DNA of 64,000 nt from Micromonospora sp. HNM0581 (GCF_012726175.1 NZ_JAASAD010000006.1:186001-250000); one strand, 5' to 3'; positions 38,320 through 47,914 are shown, counted from the first letter of the stretch. The notes: generated by a model not told the origin, from the sequence alone. A program made the numbers and translations.

Positions 38320-40425
38320 CTACCGGGGCGGCGCTGCGGCGCGGGAACGCCACAGCAGCCAGACGAAGTAGGGAGTGCCGATCATGGCGGTGACCAGACC
38401 GGCGGGAATCTGGGCCGGTGCGATCACGGTGCGGCCGAAGGTGTCGGCCAGGCTGACCAACGCCGCGCCGAAGAGCACCGCGACCGGGATCACCCGGGCG
38501 TGCCGGCCGCCGACGAGGGCACGGGCCGCGTGCGGCGCGACCAGACCAACGAAGCCGATCACGCCGACGGCGGAGACCGCCGTCGAGGTGAGCAGGGCCG
38601 CCGCGCCGAGTGCGACGAGGCGGGTCCGTTCCAACCGGACGCCGAGTACCCGTGGAGTGTCGTCGTCGAGCGTCATCAGGTCCAGCTCACGCCGGGCGGC
38701 CACCACTGCGGGAGTGAGCACCAGCAGTGCTATCGCCACCGGCAGCACCTGCGTCGCGGTCCGGCCGTAGGTGGAGCCGGAGAGCCAGGTGAGCGCCTTG
38801 CCGGTGTTCCAGGGGTCGTAGGCGACGATCACGAAGGTGATCATCGCCATGCCACCCTGCCACGCACCGAAGCCGATCAGCACCAGCCGGTCGGAGCTGA
38901 GACCGCCGCGCCACGCCGCGCCGTACACCAGGGCGAAGGCCAGCATGGCACCGAGCCCGGCGACTCCGGAGACGGCCCAGACACCGGCCAGCGGCACGAA
39001 GGTGAGCAGCGAGACCGCACCCAGCCCGGCACCGGCGGTGATGCCGAGGATGCCAGGCTCGGCGAGCGGATTACGGCAGACCGCCTGCACGGTGGTGCCG
39101 GCGACGGCCAGGGCCGCACCGGCCAGCAGCGCCGCGCCAACCCGGGGCCACCGTTGGTCGAGCACGAAGGTGTACGCCGGCCCGGTACTGCCGTTGACCC
39201 AGTTGACGAGGTCGCCGAGCAGCAGCCAGGTGTCCCCGGCGAGCATGCCGATCAGCACCGCCGCGATGGTGACCACGGTGGCGACCGCCACCACGGTGCG
39301 GTGGAAGAACACGGAGCGTACGGCGGCGTGACCGCCGGGCGGGCGACGGGTGGGGCCGGCGTCACGGTGCCGACGGGCCAGCCAGATCAGGATTCCCGCG
39401 CCGAACAGGGTGGTCACCACGCCGGTCGGGATGTCGACGCCGGCCTGGGCGCCCATCAGGGCACGCAGCAGCACGTCGGAGCCGAGAACGATGCCGACGC
39501 CGGCCATGCCGGACAGCGGCAGCAGGATCCGGTGCCGGTGGACCCCGGGTACCAGCGGGCCCAGCAACCGGACGATCACCGGCGCGCAGAGACCGACGAA
39601 GCCGACCGGGCCGGTGAGGGTCACCGCCGCGGCGGACAGCAGCACCGCCAGCACGGTGACGAGCAGCCGGGTCCGGCGTACGTCGATGCCGAGTACGGTG
39701 GCCGTGTCGTCGCCGAGGGCGAGGATGTCGAGGCGGTGACCGAACAGCATCAACACCGCAACGGCAGCCACGATCACGGGGGCGAGTTGGGTCAGTGTGT
39801 CGAGGTCGCTCTGCACCAGGGAGCCGTTGCCCCAGGCGAACAGACCGATGGTGGCCTGCTCGAACAGCAGGAGCATCAGCGTGGTCACCGAGCTGAGCGC
39901 CATCGCGGTGGCCGAGCCGGCGAGGATCAGCCGGGTGGTGCCGGCCTGACCGCCGGAGGACATCGCCATCACCAGGCCGGCGGCGACGAGACCACCGCAG
40001 AAGGCCAGGCCACCGGCGGGCAACGCGGGTAGCGCGATACCGAACGCGGCGACCGAGACGATCGCCAGATGCGCACCGGCGTTGACGGCGAGGGTGTCCG
40101 GGGAGGCGAGCGGGTTGCGGGCGATCGACTGGAGTGCCGCACCGGCGAAGCCGAGAGCGACCCCGATGGTCAGCCCGGCGAGCAGCCGGGGCACCCGGGA
40201 GGCAACGAACACCCGGGCGGTCTCGTCGTCCCCGCCGGTCAGCAGGCGGAGCAGGTCGACCGCCCCCACGGCGGAGGTTCCCTGAGTGAGGTGCACCGCC
40301 ACGATCACCAACAGCAGCGCGGTGGCTGCGACGAAGACCCCGACGACGCGGGGAGCCGAGGGGCGCTCGTCCGGAGCCGGCTTGACGGCCGGCTCCGGAC
40401 GCGGGGGCGCGGACAGTGTGGTCAC
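38320..40425 (-). CDS. Double-length iron-siderophore ABC permease (FecCD fusion, FhuB-like)
   Basis: A 701-residue permease containing two complete FecCD domains in tandem, each about 320 residues with nine or ten membrane segments. The halves repeat matching motifs: SRVPRLLAGLTIGVALGFAGAALQSIARNPLASPDTLAVNAGA and QRWPRVGAALLAGAALAVAGTTVQAVCRNPLAEPGILGITAGA each start with R.PR.. and have RNPLA.P. VGFVGLCAP and IGFVGLVAP are the matching ATPase-docking segments. In most actinomycetes these are two genes; here they are one, as in E. coli FhuB. The GTG overlaps the binding-protein stop by four bases. It moves ferric siderophore inward with the ATPase. Confidence 0.93.
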   Translation of the reverse strand: MTTLSAPPRPEPAVKPAPDERPSAPRVVGVFVAATALLLVIVAVHLTQGTSAVGAVDLLRLLTGGDDETARVFVASRVPRLLAGLTIGVALGFAGAALQSIARNPLASPDTLAVNAGAHLAIVSVAAFGIALPALPAGGLAFCGGLVAAGLVMAMSSGGQAGTTRLILAGSATAMALSSVTTLMLLLFEQATIGLFAWGNGSLVQSDLDTLTQLAPVIVAAVAVLMLFGHRLDILALGDDTATVLGIDVRRTRLLVTVLAVLLSAAAVTLTGPVGFVGLCAPVIVRLLGPLVPGVHRHRILLPLSGMAGVGIVLGSDVLLRALMGAQAGVDIPTGVVTTLFGAGILIWLARRHRDAGPTRRPPGGHAAVRSVFFHRTVVAVATVVTIAAVLIGMLAGDTWLLLGDLVNWVNGSTGPAYTFVLDQRWPRVGAALLAGAALAVAGTTVQAVCRNPLAEPGILGITAGAGLGAVSLLTFVPLAGVWAVSGVAGLGAMLAFALVYGAAWRGGLSSDRLVLIGFGAWQGGMAMITFVIVAYDPWNTGKALTWLSGSTYGRTATQVLPVAIALLVLTPAVVAARRELDLMTLDDDTPRVLGVRLERTRLVALGAAALLTSTAVSAVGVIGFVGLVAPHAARALVGGRHARVIPVAVLFGAALVSLADTFGRTVIAPAQIPAGLVTAMIGTPYFVWLLWRSRAAAPPR

Positions 40426-41408
40426 ACCGCGTAGGTGTCGACGAACTGGTCGATGTACTGCTTGCCGGACAGCGGCCCACCGAAGGTCCAGACCCCGTCG
40501 GGCATCCGGTGCAGGTTGCCCTGCTGGACGAAGGGCAACGACTGCCAGATGGCGTTGCTGCTCAGGCCGTCGGCGAAGACGTCGGTGCCGTCTGAGGCGT
40601 TGTAGAAGAAGTGAAGGTCAGGGCTCTTCAGGACGGTCAGGCCCTCGACGTCGGTCTGACCCAGGCCCCACGCCGGGTCGGTCTCGCCGGTCCAGCCGTT
40701 GGTGAGGCCGAGCTCGATACCGATCTGGGAGACCAGGGCACCCTCGCCGAACATCCGGATGCTGACCGTGCTGCCCTCCTGCCAGCCGTCGGCGATGGCG
40801 AACGGCTTGCCGGCGGCACCGGCGTCGGCGATCTTCTTCCGGCCGTCGGCGATGGCGGCGTCGAAGTCGGCGAGCAGCTTCTCCGCCTCGGCGGTCTTGC
40901 CGACCGCGGTGGCGATCATGTTCAGGTCCGCCCGCATCCGGCCGAGGTTGTCCGCAGCGTCACTGCCCTTGGTGACGAGCACCGGAACGTACTTCTCCAG
41001 CTGCGTGATCACGTTGGCTCCCCGGTCGTCCTCCATGACGACGAGGTCGGGTTGCAACGCCACGATGGAGTCGATGCTCGGCTCACCGCGCGTACCGACG
41101 TCCTTGACGTCCGAATCGAGTGAGGCGGCGCTGACCCAGGTCGCGTACCCCTTGGGATCGGCGACGCCGACCGGCATGACGCCGAGGCTGACGAGCATCT
41201 CGACCTCGCCCCACTCGAGGCCGACCACCTTGCTGGCGGGAGCGTCGAGTTTGACCTCCTTGCCCCGGCTGTCGGTGACGGTGACCGGGCCGGTGGCGGC
41301 CGAGGTGGCAACGGCCGCTTCGGTGGTGTTCTCGGTGGTGCCGCAGGCGGCCAACAGCACCGCGGTCGCGGCGGCCATCAGGGCGGTTACACGGGTACGG
41401 GACATCAT
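40422..41408 (-). CDS. Iron-siderophore substrate-binding lipoprotein
   Basis: A 328-residue periplasmic-binding-type lipoprotein anchored outside the membrane. The signal is followed by a lipobox LLAACG with the lipid-modified C22. Residues about 42-328 form a type III (FepB/FhuD-like) binding fold: VTVTDSRGKEVKLDAPASKVVGLEWGEVEMLVSLGVMPVGVAD, then SIDSIVALQPDLVVM. It captures ferric siderophore for the FhuB-like permease downstream. ATG 41408 and the immediately following ATG 41405 are both possible starts. It is preceded by the ATPase gene on the same strand, 39 bases away. Confidence 0.92.
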   Translation of the reverse strand: MMSRTRVTALMAAATAVLLAACGTTENTTEAAVATSAATGPVTVTDSRGKEVKLDAPASKVVGLEWGEVEMLVSLGVMPVGVADPKGYATWVSAASLDSDVKDVGTRGEPSIDSIVALQPDLVVMEDDRGANVITQLEKYVPVLVTKGSDAADNLGRMRADLNMIATAVGKTAEAEKLLADFDAAIADGRKKIADAGAAGKPFAIADGWQEGSTVSIRMFGEGALVSQIGIELGLTNGWTGETDPAWGLGQTDVEGLTVLKSPDLHFFYNASDGTDVFADGLSSNAIWQSLPFVQQGNLHRMPDGVWTFGGPLSGKQYIDQFVDTYAV

Positions 41409-41447
41409 GTTCTTTCTCGGAGAGTGGGTGTCGTGTCCGGTCTGGGT

Positions 41448-42281
41448 TCAGACCGGGATCCGGGCCGGGTGTCGGCCCACGGGGCGGGTCGTCACCAGCC
41501 CACTGAGCGGGTCGGTACTGACTTCGATCCGGATGCCGTAGGTCTCGGTCAGGGCGTGTTCGGTGAGGACCTCGGCCGGGGTGCCGGTGGCGCGCACCCG
41601 GCCTCCGTGCAGCAGGACCACCTCGTCGGCCACCGCAGCGGCCTGGTTGAGGTCGTGCAGCACGACGCCGACCGCGACACCGTGGTCGTCGGCGAGGTCA
41701 CGCATCAGGTCGAGGATCTCGACCTGGTACCGCAGGTCGAGGAAGGTGGTGGGTTCGTCCAGCAGGAGGACCGGGGTGTCCTGGGCCAGACAGGTGGCCA
41801 GCCAGACCCGCTGTAGTTCGCCGCCGGAGAGTTCGTCCACCGGCCGACCTGCCATCGCACTGACGCCTGTCACCGCCATCGCCCGGGCGATGGCGGCCGG
41901 TCCGGCCGGGTCGTCCGCGCGCCACCGGCCCCGGTAGGGGTGTCGGCCGTAGCCGACGACGTCGCGGACGGTGACGCCGTTGGGGATCGGCCGGCTCTGG
42001 GCGAGCAGGGTCAGGCGACGCGCGTACTCCTTCGCGGGCAGATCCGAAGCGGCGACGCCGTCGGCGAAGAGCACGCTGCCGCCGTCGAGCGGATGCAGCC
42101 GCGCCAACCCCCGCAGCAAAGTGGACTTACCGCTGCCGTTGGGACCCACGAGCGCGGTGACCGCTCCGGGGCGCAGGGTTATCGCCGCGTCGTGTACCAC
42201 AGTGGTGCCGTGGTAGCCCAGGCAGAGGTCGACACCGCGTAGGCTCTGCTGGGCGTCGTTCGACGTCGGTCCGCTCGACAT
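41448..42281 (-). CDS. Iron-siderophore ABC transporter ATP-binding protein (FhuC/FecE-like)
   Basis: A 277-residue ATPase and first gene of the iron operon. Walker A is GPNGSGKST (46-54), the Q-loop is in LAQSRPIP, the signature is LSGGELQRVWLATCLAQD, and Walker B is VLLLDEPTTFLD. H-loop: VVLHDLN. The C-terminal half has the FecE feature ADEVVLLHGGRVRATGTPAEVLTE. The ATG at 42279-42281 has no ribosome site, and the iron box ends four bases upstream, so the message is probably leaderless or nearly so. It energises the FhuB-like permease. Expression should be repressed by Fe-loaded DtxR/IdeR. Confidence 0.93.
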   Translation of the reverse strand: MSSGPTSNDAQQSLRGVDLCLGYHGTTVVHDAAITLRPGAVTALVGPNGSGKSTLLRGLARLHPLDGGSVLFADGVAASDLPAKEYARRLTLLAQSRPIPNGVTVRDVVGYGRHPYRGRWRADDPAGPAAIARAMAVTGVSAMAGRPVDELSGGELQRVWLATCLAQDTPVLLLDEPTTFLDLRYQVEILDLMRDLADDHGVAVGVVLHDLNQAAAVADEVVLLHGGRVRATGTPAEVLTEHALTETYGIRIEVSTDPLSGLVTTRPVGRHPARIPV

Positions 42282-42285
42282 GCGG

Positions 42286-42304
42286 TTAGGTTAACCTAAC
42301 CTAA
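42286..42304. promoter_or_regulatory. Iron box (DtxR/IdeR/DmdR operator)
   Basis: TTAGGTTAACCTAACCTAA; read on the reverse strand it differs at one position from the classical 19-bp consensus TTAGGTTAGGCTAACCTAA. It lies four bases upstream of the ATPase ATG and contains two TAGGTT hexamers that could be the -10 element. Confidence 0.9.
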
Positions 42305-42594
42305 GTGTCAGTCAAGTCGCGGGCCCGAGTCGGTTTCCGAGCCGTGCCCCGTCCCATCGGTGCTGGTGGACGGGGAGCGATGCGCTGACCCAGTAGCGGA
42401 CCGGTCGCCGAAGACAACCCAGCGATGACCCACCGGTGCCACGCAACCGGGTCGCCGATGCCGGGTCACCCGCCGGGAGCCTCGGAAACCGTACCGGGGT
42501 GGGACGACAGAGCAGTCGGAGCAGCGGTAACGTTGCGCGTCATCCGCCGCCGGCCCACCGGCGGGGCGCTCTTCGATCCTACGGAGGATGGGGC
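42305..42594. other. Divergent intergenic region
   Basis: The 290 bases between the iron box and the DivIVA-like gene contain a GGAGG ribosome site at 42583-42587 for the latter. The reading frame of the downstream gene stays open to 42436, but I see no family similarity there and no ribosome site. Confidence 0.4.
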
Positions 42595-44304
42595 ATGTCC
42601 ATCGGCGAGGAACCGTTCGCAGCCCGCGACGACCTGGCCTCGCGGCCGAACTTCGAGGTCGCCCTGCGTGGGTACGACAAACGCCAGGTGGACCGCTACG
42701 TCGAGCAGATCGACGGTCGACTCGCCGCGGTCTCGGCCGAACGGGACCGGGCCGCCGCGCACGTGCGGGAGCTGACCGGGAAGCTCCAGACGGTCCAGAG
42801 CGAGATGGCCGATCTGCGGCAGCGACCGGCGCAGGTGGACAAGGCCACCTTCCAGGATGTGGGCCCGATGGTCGGCCAGATCCTGGACCTGGCCGAGAAG
42901 CAGGCCGCAGCGATCATCGACACCCACACCCAACGGGCCACGAAACTTCAGGCGGAGGCGGAGAAGACACTCGCCAACGCGCGGGAACGCACGGTCAAGG
43001 CGCTGGCCGACCTCGAGGAGGAGCTGGCTGCCCGGCGGGCCGAGCACGAGAAGACGTACGAGGAGTTGCGGTCAGCCGCCGACGCGGAACTGGCCGAGAC
43101 CCGGGAACGGGCCGACAAGCTGCGCGCCGACGGGGAGGCCGCACACGAACGTGCGCAGCAGGAGGCCCAGCGGATCAGTGAGCAGTGCCGCCAACAGGTC
43201 GAGCAGGCCCGGTCGGCGGCAGAGGCGCTCACCACCTCTGCCCGTACCCAGATCCACCAGGAGATCCAGGCGACCCGGTCGAAGAGCCAGCAGGAGCTGG
43301 CGCAGTGGCGGGCCAAGGTCGAGGAGGAGCTGGCCGAGCGGCGGGCCACGGCCGAAGAGGACCTGACCGAGCAGCGGGCCGCCACCGAACGTGAGCTGGC
43401 CGCCCAGCGGAGCGCCGCCGAGCAGCGGGTCAGCTCGATGATCGCCGACGCCCAGCAGTACGCCGCCGAGATCCGCAAACGGGCCGACGAGCAGGCGGCC
43501 GAGGTGCGCCGACTCAGTGATGAGCAGGCGGCGACGGCCGAGGAGCAGCTGCACGCCGTTCAGCTTGAGGTCGGGGAGCAGCGTCAGGCACTCGCCCAGC
43601 TGCACGAGCAGCTGGGCGACGCCGAGCAGCAGCTCGACGAGGCCCGCCGCACCAAGCAGGCCACCGAGACCGAGCTGACCCGGCTGCGGCAGTCGCTGGA
43701 GGAGACAGGGCGAGAACTCATCGCGGAACGCCGGCGGCTGGACGAGGTGCGCCGGGCGGCTGAGGCCGCCGAGCGGCACGCCAAGGAGACCCGGGCCCGC
43801 GTCCAGCGGGAGGCCAAACGGGTCGCCGATCTGGCGGCCGCAGCGGTGATGGCCGCCGCAGCGGGGGGCAGCGAGACCGCCGAGTACCCGATGGTGGTCG
43901 CCCGGACCGGCGGCGACCCGGCCCCGGCGGATGATGGTGACGAGGTGGCCTCGACGGCCAGCGGTCAGGTCGAGGGTCCGGCTGTCGCGAAGGTGGATAC
44001 CGAGCGGGCCGGGCCGCACCCGCAGCGGACGGACACCGACGACGCCGGACCGTCGGGCCGGGACAGCAACGACGCGGTGACCGCCCGGTCGAACCACCCG
44101 CCGACGCGTGGCGGTGGACCCGCCGGCGAAGCGGAGCAGGGCGCCCGCCCTGCTGCGGATCCGGTGGCTCGCGCCGCCGCCGCAGTGGCGGCCGGCGGGC
44201 CCGGTGGCATCAACTGGTTCGCCGGCCAGCAGTCCGACGGGGACGAGCCACCGGCGCCGGGGACGACAGCGGACGACAGGGCGCCGGAACCCGCAGCCAA
44301 CTGA
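42595..44304 (+). CDS. DivIVA-like coiled-coil protein
   Basis: A 569-residue protein. The N-terminus has the DivIVA-type membrane-curvature segment FEVALRGYDKRQVDRYVEQI (about 19-38). Residues about 40-435 are almost entirely heptad-type coiled coil, rich in Glu, Ala, Arg and Gln. The C-terminal about 130 residues are low-complexity and acidic/Pro-rich (EVASTASGQVEGPAV, DDAGPSGRDSND), ending near GGPGGINWFAGQ. ATG 42595 is supported by GGAGG eight bases upstream. Such proteins act at the pole or hyphal tip, organising growth in filamentous actinomycetes; Streptomyces homologues are often called cellulose-binding protein. It stands alone, and divergence from the iron operon seems incidental. 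Confidence 0.85.
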   Translation: MSIGEEPFAARDDLASRPNFEVALRGYDKRQVDRYVEQIDGRLAAVSAERDRAAAHVRELTGKLQTVQSEMADLRQRPAQVDKATFQDVGPMVGQILDLAEKQAAAIIDTHTQRATKLQAEAEKTLANARERTVKALADLEEELAARRAEHEKTYEELRSAADAELAETRERADKLRADGEAAHERAQQEAQRISEQCRQQVEQARSAAEALTTSARTQIHQEIQATRSKSQQELAQWRAKVEEELAERRATAEEDLTEQRAATERELAAQRSAAEQRVSSMIADAQQYAAEIRKRADEQAAEVRRLSDEQAATAEEQLHAVQLEVGEQRQALAQLHEQLGDAEQQLDEARRTKQATETELTRLRQSLEETGRELIAERRRLDEVRRAAEAAERHAKETRARVQREAKRVADLAAAAVMAAAAGGSETAEYPMVVARTGGDPAPADDGDEVASTASGQVEGPAVAKVDTERAGPHPQRTDTDDAGPSGRDSNDAVTARSNHPPTRGGGPAGEAEQGARPAADPVARAAAAVAAGGPGGINWFAGQQSDGDEPPAPGTTADDRAPEPAAN

Positions 44305-44385
44305 CACCTACCCCTGACCGACCGTCACCTGCGGATCACCGTCCGCATGATGGCTGGCCCACCTCATCGGTGCCAGAATCGCAGC

Positions 44386-47187
44386 ATGCGGGGTACGCTC
44401 GTCGGCCGCGACGGGGTGTTCGATCAAACCTGGCGCGCACTACGCGAGCCGGGCTCGGTGCTCCTGGAGGGCCCGGCTGGGATCGGCAAGACGACCCTCC
44501 TCCGGGAACTGCTCACCGAAGCCACTCGGGCCGGCTGGGCGGTGTTGAGCTGCGAACCTACCGAGTGTGAGACCGACCTGCCGTTCGCCGCCCTCGCCGA
44601 CCTGCTCCGTCCCCTGACGGACCTGGTGGTGGACCTGCCGCATCCACAGCGCGTCGCGGCCGAGATGGTGCTGCTCACCCGGGACGACGGCGAGACCATC
44701 GACGAACGGGTGGTCGGTGCCGCCACCCGCTCGCTGCTGGAGGCGGTGCTCACCGCCGGCCGGCCGGTGCTGGTCGCCGTGGACGACTCACCGTGGCTTG
44801 ACCGGCCGACCGCACGGGCGCTGCGGTTCGCGCTCCGTCGGGTCGGCCCCGGACTGTCCACTTTGGTCACTGCCCGCACCGACAACACACCGATGGTGCG
44901 GATCGCACCGCTCGGGCTCGACTCCGGCCCCGCTCAGCTGACCCGGCTGCAGTTGCCTCCGCTGGAAGTGGGTGCCCTGCACCACCTCCTGCGGGAGCGG
45001 GTCGGTGCCGCCCTCAGTCGCTCACTGCTCACTCGGATCGCCCGGGAGGCCGCCGGCAATCCCCTCGTCGCCATCGAGGTGGCCCGCGCGGTGCAGCGCC
45101 TGCCACGGCCACCGGAGCCGGCACAGGATCTGCCGGTGGCCTCGTCCATGCACCAGCTTCTCGGTGAGGTGTTGGCCCGGCTACCGGCCGGCTGCCGGGA
45201 CGCGGTACGGCTGGCGAGCCTGCTCGGCGTACCGCTGTTGCGGGATCTGGCCGCGGCGGGGACCTCCCCCGCCGCGTTCGACGCTGCCGAGGAGGCCGGC
45301 CTGCTCGTGGTCGGGGCAGCGCGAGTGGAGTTCGCCCATCCGGTTTACGCGGCTGCGGTCCGCGCCGGCATTCCTCCCGGCGTCCGGCGCGGTCTGCACC
45401 GGAGGCTGGCCGAGGTGGTGACCGATCCGGACGAGCGGGTCCGGCACCTGGCCCTGTGCACCACCGCGCCGGATCCGGTGGTCGCCGACGCCCTCGCCGC
45501 AGCTGCCGCCCGGCACCGTGCGAGGGGAGCGCCGGAGGCTGCCGCGAACCTGTACGAGTCGGCGGCACAGCTCACTCCCGCCGGCGACGTGGCCGGCCGA
45601 GGCGATCGACTGCTGGCGGCGGCCCGCTGCCGCTTCGGATGCGGCGACCATTCCGGAGCGCGTGTCGCTGCCGAGGCGGTGTCCACCGGGTTCGACGGCG
45701 ATGTGCGCGCCGAGGCGCTGCTGCTACGCGCGATCGTGGCCTGGAGTGCCGACGAGTCCGGCGGTACCGCAGTCGAGGCAGCCGGGCGGGCGCTGGCGGC
45801 GACCCGTCCGGATTCCCCGCTGGCCGGTCGGATCCACGCCCACCTGGCGCTCTTCGTCGACCTGCCGGACCCGGCACGGGCTCATGCCGAGGCCGCCATC
45901 GCTCTGCTCACCGGCCCTGGTGGCGACCGCCCGCTGCTCGCTGCGGCGCTGCTGCACCTGTTTCTCAGCGAGGTACGCGCCGGTGAGCCGCCCCGCGTCG
46001 AACTGCTAGACCGGGCGCTGGAGATGGAGGGTACGGAGCCGTCGTGGCTCGCCGGCACGATCCCGGCGATCTGGTGGAAGTCGATCGACGACCCGGCTCG
46101 GGCCCGGCGACGGCTGGGCGCAATGCTGGAACTGGCAGGGGCTCGGGGAGACGAACCTTCGCAGTACGAACTGCTCAAGCACCTGGGTGAGACCGAACTG
46201 CTCGCGGGGCGGTGGTCGGCCGCCGAGCGGCACATCGCGGCTGCACGCGAACTCGGTGAGCTGTTGGGCACCGAGGCGACCGCGGAGATCTGGCTGGCCG
46301 GGCTGCTCGACGCGCTCCGGGGGCGGCTCGACGTGGCCCGGCGGGTGGCCGAGGCGGGGCTCCGGCTGGGCGAGCAGCTCGACGACGACTGGTGCCGGCG
46401 GATCCACCTGCAACTGGGAGCGTTCGTGGCGCTGTGCGCCGGACACCTGGCCGACGCTGCGGCCGGCTACGGTCGACTCGCCTCGACGGTCGACCGGATG
46501 GGCCTGGCCGAGCCGTTGGCACAGCGCTTCGAACCGGACTGGATCGAGGCCTGTGTGGGTGCCGGTGACCTGGTCACGGCGCACGGCGTCCTGGCCCGGC
46601 TGACGGAACGTCACCAGCGACTGCCCCGCCCGTGGACGCTGCTGGGCCTGGCACGCAGCCGTGCCCTGTTGGCCAGCGCCAGCGGCGTCGACCCGTCGAC
46701 CGCGCTGGACGACCTCGCCGCCGCGCGGGCCGCCGTGTCACCGGAGGTACTGCCATTGGAACGGGCCAGGTGTCTGCTGGTGGAGGGCGTGGTGCACCGC
46801 CGGTCCCGACGTAAGCGCCCGGCGCGGGAGGCACTGACGGCTGCGGCAGCGGAGTTCGACGCGCTCGGCGCGACAGCGTTCGCCGCGCGGGCCCGGGCCG
46901 AGGCCGCCCGGCTGGGTGGACGTCCGCCCGCACCGTCGGATCTCACAGCTACGGAGGAGCGGGTCGCCCGGCTCGCTGCCCAGGGGCGGACCAGCCGGGC
47001 CATCGCCGACGAACTGTTCGTCAGTCCGAAGACCGTCGAGACGAATCTGTCCCGGGTCTACCGCAAACTGGGCATTGCCCGCCGGGCGGAGCTGGGTGCC
47101 GCGTTGGCCCGGGTCGATGGACAGGGTGAACGGCCACGCCGGTCGACAGCTGCTAACGGTGCGCCGGCTGGCGCGGCCAAAGGCTAG
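44386..47187 (+). CDS. LuxR-family transcriptional regulator of the LAL type
   Basis: A 933-residue ATP-binding regulator. Walker A is GPAGIGKT (29-36), Walker B is VLVAVDDSPWLDRPTAR, and LVTARTD resembles the sensor segment. A long middle region of TPR-like helical repeats (about 330-830) may sense a ligand or maltotriose-type signal. The C-terminal HTH is LTATEERVARLAAQGRTSRAIADELFVSPKTVETNLSRVYRKLGI, the LuxR/GerE domain. Start ATG 44386 gives the canonical MRGTLVGRDGVF; an ATG at 44347 is in frame and would add 13 residues. Neither has a good ribosome site. Target unknown; no biosynthetic gene cluster is adjacent. Confidence 0.9.
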   Translation: MRGTLVGRDGVFDQTWRALREPGSVLLEGPAGIGKTTLLRELLTEATRAGWAVLSCEPTECETDLPFAALADLLRPLTDLVVDLPHPQRVAAEMVLLTRDDGETIDERVVGAATRSLLEAVLTAGRPVLVAVDDSPWLDRPTARALRFALRRVGPGLSTLVTARTDNTPMVRIAPLGLDSGPAQLTRLQLPPLEVGALHHLLRERVGAALSRSLLTRIAREAAGNPLVAIEVARAVQRLPRPPEPAQDLPVASSMHQLLGEVLARLPAGCRDAVRLASLLGVPLLRDLAAAGTSPAAFDAAEEAGLLVVGAARVEFAHPVYAAAVRAGIPPGVRRGLHRRLAEVVTDPDERVRHLALCTTAPDPVVADALAAAAARHRARGAPEAAANLYESAAQLTPAGDVAGRGDRLLAAARCRFGCGDHSGARVAAEAVSTGFDGDVRAEALLLRAIVAWSADESGGTAVEAAGRALAATRPDSPLAGRIHAHLALFVDLPDPARAHAEAAIALLTGPGGDRPLLAAALLHLFLSEVRAGEPPRVELLDRALEMEGTEPSWLAGTIPAIWWKSIDDPARARRRLGAMLELAGARGDEPSQYELLKHLGETELLAGRWSAAERHIAAARELGELLGTEATAEIWLAGLLDALRGRLDVARRVAEAGLRLGEQLDDDWCRRIHLQLGAFVALCAGHLADAAAGYGRLASTVDRMGLAEPLAQRFEPDWIEACVGAGDLVTAHGVLARLTERHQRLPRPWTLLGLARSRALLASASGVDPSTALDDLAAARAAVSPEVLPLERARCLLVEGVVHRRSRRKRPAREALTAAAAEFDALGATAFAARARAEAARLGGRPPAPSDLTATEERVARLAAQGRTSRAIADELFVSPKTVETNLSRVYRKLGIARRAELGAALARVDGQGERPRRSTAANGAPAGAAKG

Positions 47188-47338
47188 GGAAACACCGGAT
47201 TCCGCAACGGCCGTGCGGTCGTAGCCTCGGAACCGCGACTGTCGACGTCAGCAGGCCGAACAACCGACCAGACGGTGCCGGACGTGGTGCTGGTCAGCGG
47301 TCCGCCCCGGTGTCGCTACACCCCCCGAGGAGACGACC

Positions 47339-47860
47339 GTGAGGAATCTGAAGCTCGCCGCGACGGCCGCCGCTGTCGCCCTACTCGGCGCCTGCGGCGG
47401 CGGCAACGATCCTGACGCCGCACCACCTCCACCGCCGACCGGGCTGGTGCAACCGACACCGGCAGTCGAGTCGACCGAGCCGTCGACCGAGGCACCGCAG
47501 GTCGACGCCTGCGCCCTGGTGCCCAAGGAGGACGCCGAGAAGCTGGCAGGCACTGCCCTGGAGGATGCGGTGCCGGTCCGTGAGACCTGCACCTACAGCG
47601 GCCCGGTCTCCGGTCCGTTGGCGCAGGTGGAGGTCTACGTGGGCGACGGCGCCAAGAAGATCCTCGACGTCGACCGCGATCTCGATCACGAGTTCGAGAC
47701 GCTGTCCGGGATCGGGGACGAGGCGTACCTGGAGGATGGTGCGGTCTTCGTCCACGCCGCCGGGGTGTGGGTGGCTATCCGACTGGTCCGGCTGGACGAC
47801 CCGGCGAAGTATGACAAGCCGCTCACCGACTTGGCCCGAACGGTGGCCGGGCGGCTCTGA
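47339..47860 (+). CDS. DUF3558-like lipoprotein
   Basis: A 173-residue lipoprotein. The signal ends in the lipobox LLGACG with the lipid-modified C19. A Pro/Thr-rich linker follows (about 24-50), then a domain DACALVPKEDAEKLAGTALEDAVPVRETCTYSG. The pair of cysteines (C in DACALV and C in ETCTYSG) and the overall fold order match DUF3558-family secreted lipoproteins of actinomycetes. Ends DLARTVAGRL. GTG 47339 has GAGGAGA seven bases upstream. Function of the family is unknown. It stands between the LAL regulator and a convergent FUSC-like gene. Confidence 0.78.
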   Translation: MRNLKLAATAAAVALLGACGGGNDPDAAPPPPPTGLVQPTPAVESTEPSTEAPQVDACALVPKEDAEKLAGTALEDAVPVRETCTYSGPVSGPLAQVEVYVGDGAKKILDVDRDLDHEFETLSGIGDEAYLEDGAVFVHAAGVWVAIRLVRLDDPAKYDKPLTDLARTVAGRL

Positions 47861-47893
47861 GCCTGGACGGGGCGCTCAGGCCGACTCCCGCTC

Positions 47894-47911
47894 GGCAGGC
47901 GACGTCCTGCC
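47894..47911. terminator. Weak hairpin between convergent genes
   Basis: A six-base GGCAGG/CCTGCC stem (47894-47899 with 47906-47911) with a six-base loop sits in the 54-base gap between the convergent lipoprotein and FUSC-like genes. It is short and without a T-run. Confidence 0.35.
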
Positions 47912-47914
47912 CGC

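Noticed and set aside
38269..40032. 587-codon open frame on the forward strand
   Set aside because: It lies opposite the FecCD permease, which has clear family motifs and coupled neighbours. The forward product is low-complexity His/Gly/Gln-rich with no start signal; GC-rich third positions create such shadows.
44330..44347. TGCGGA/TCCGCA hairpin before the LAL regulator
   Set aside because: Only six pairs and overlapping a possible start codon; too weak to call a terminator.
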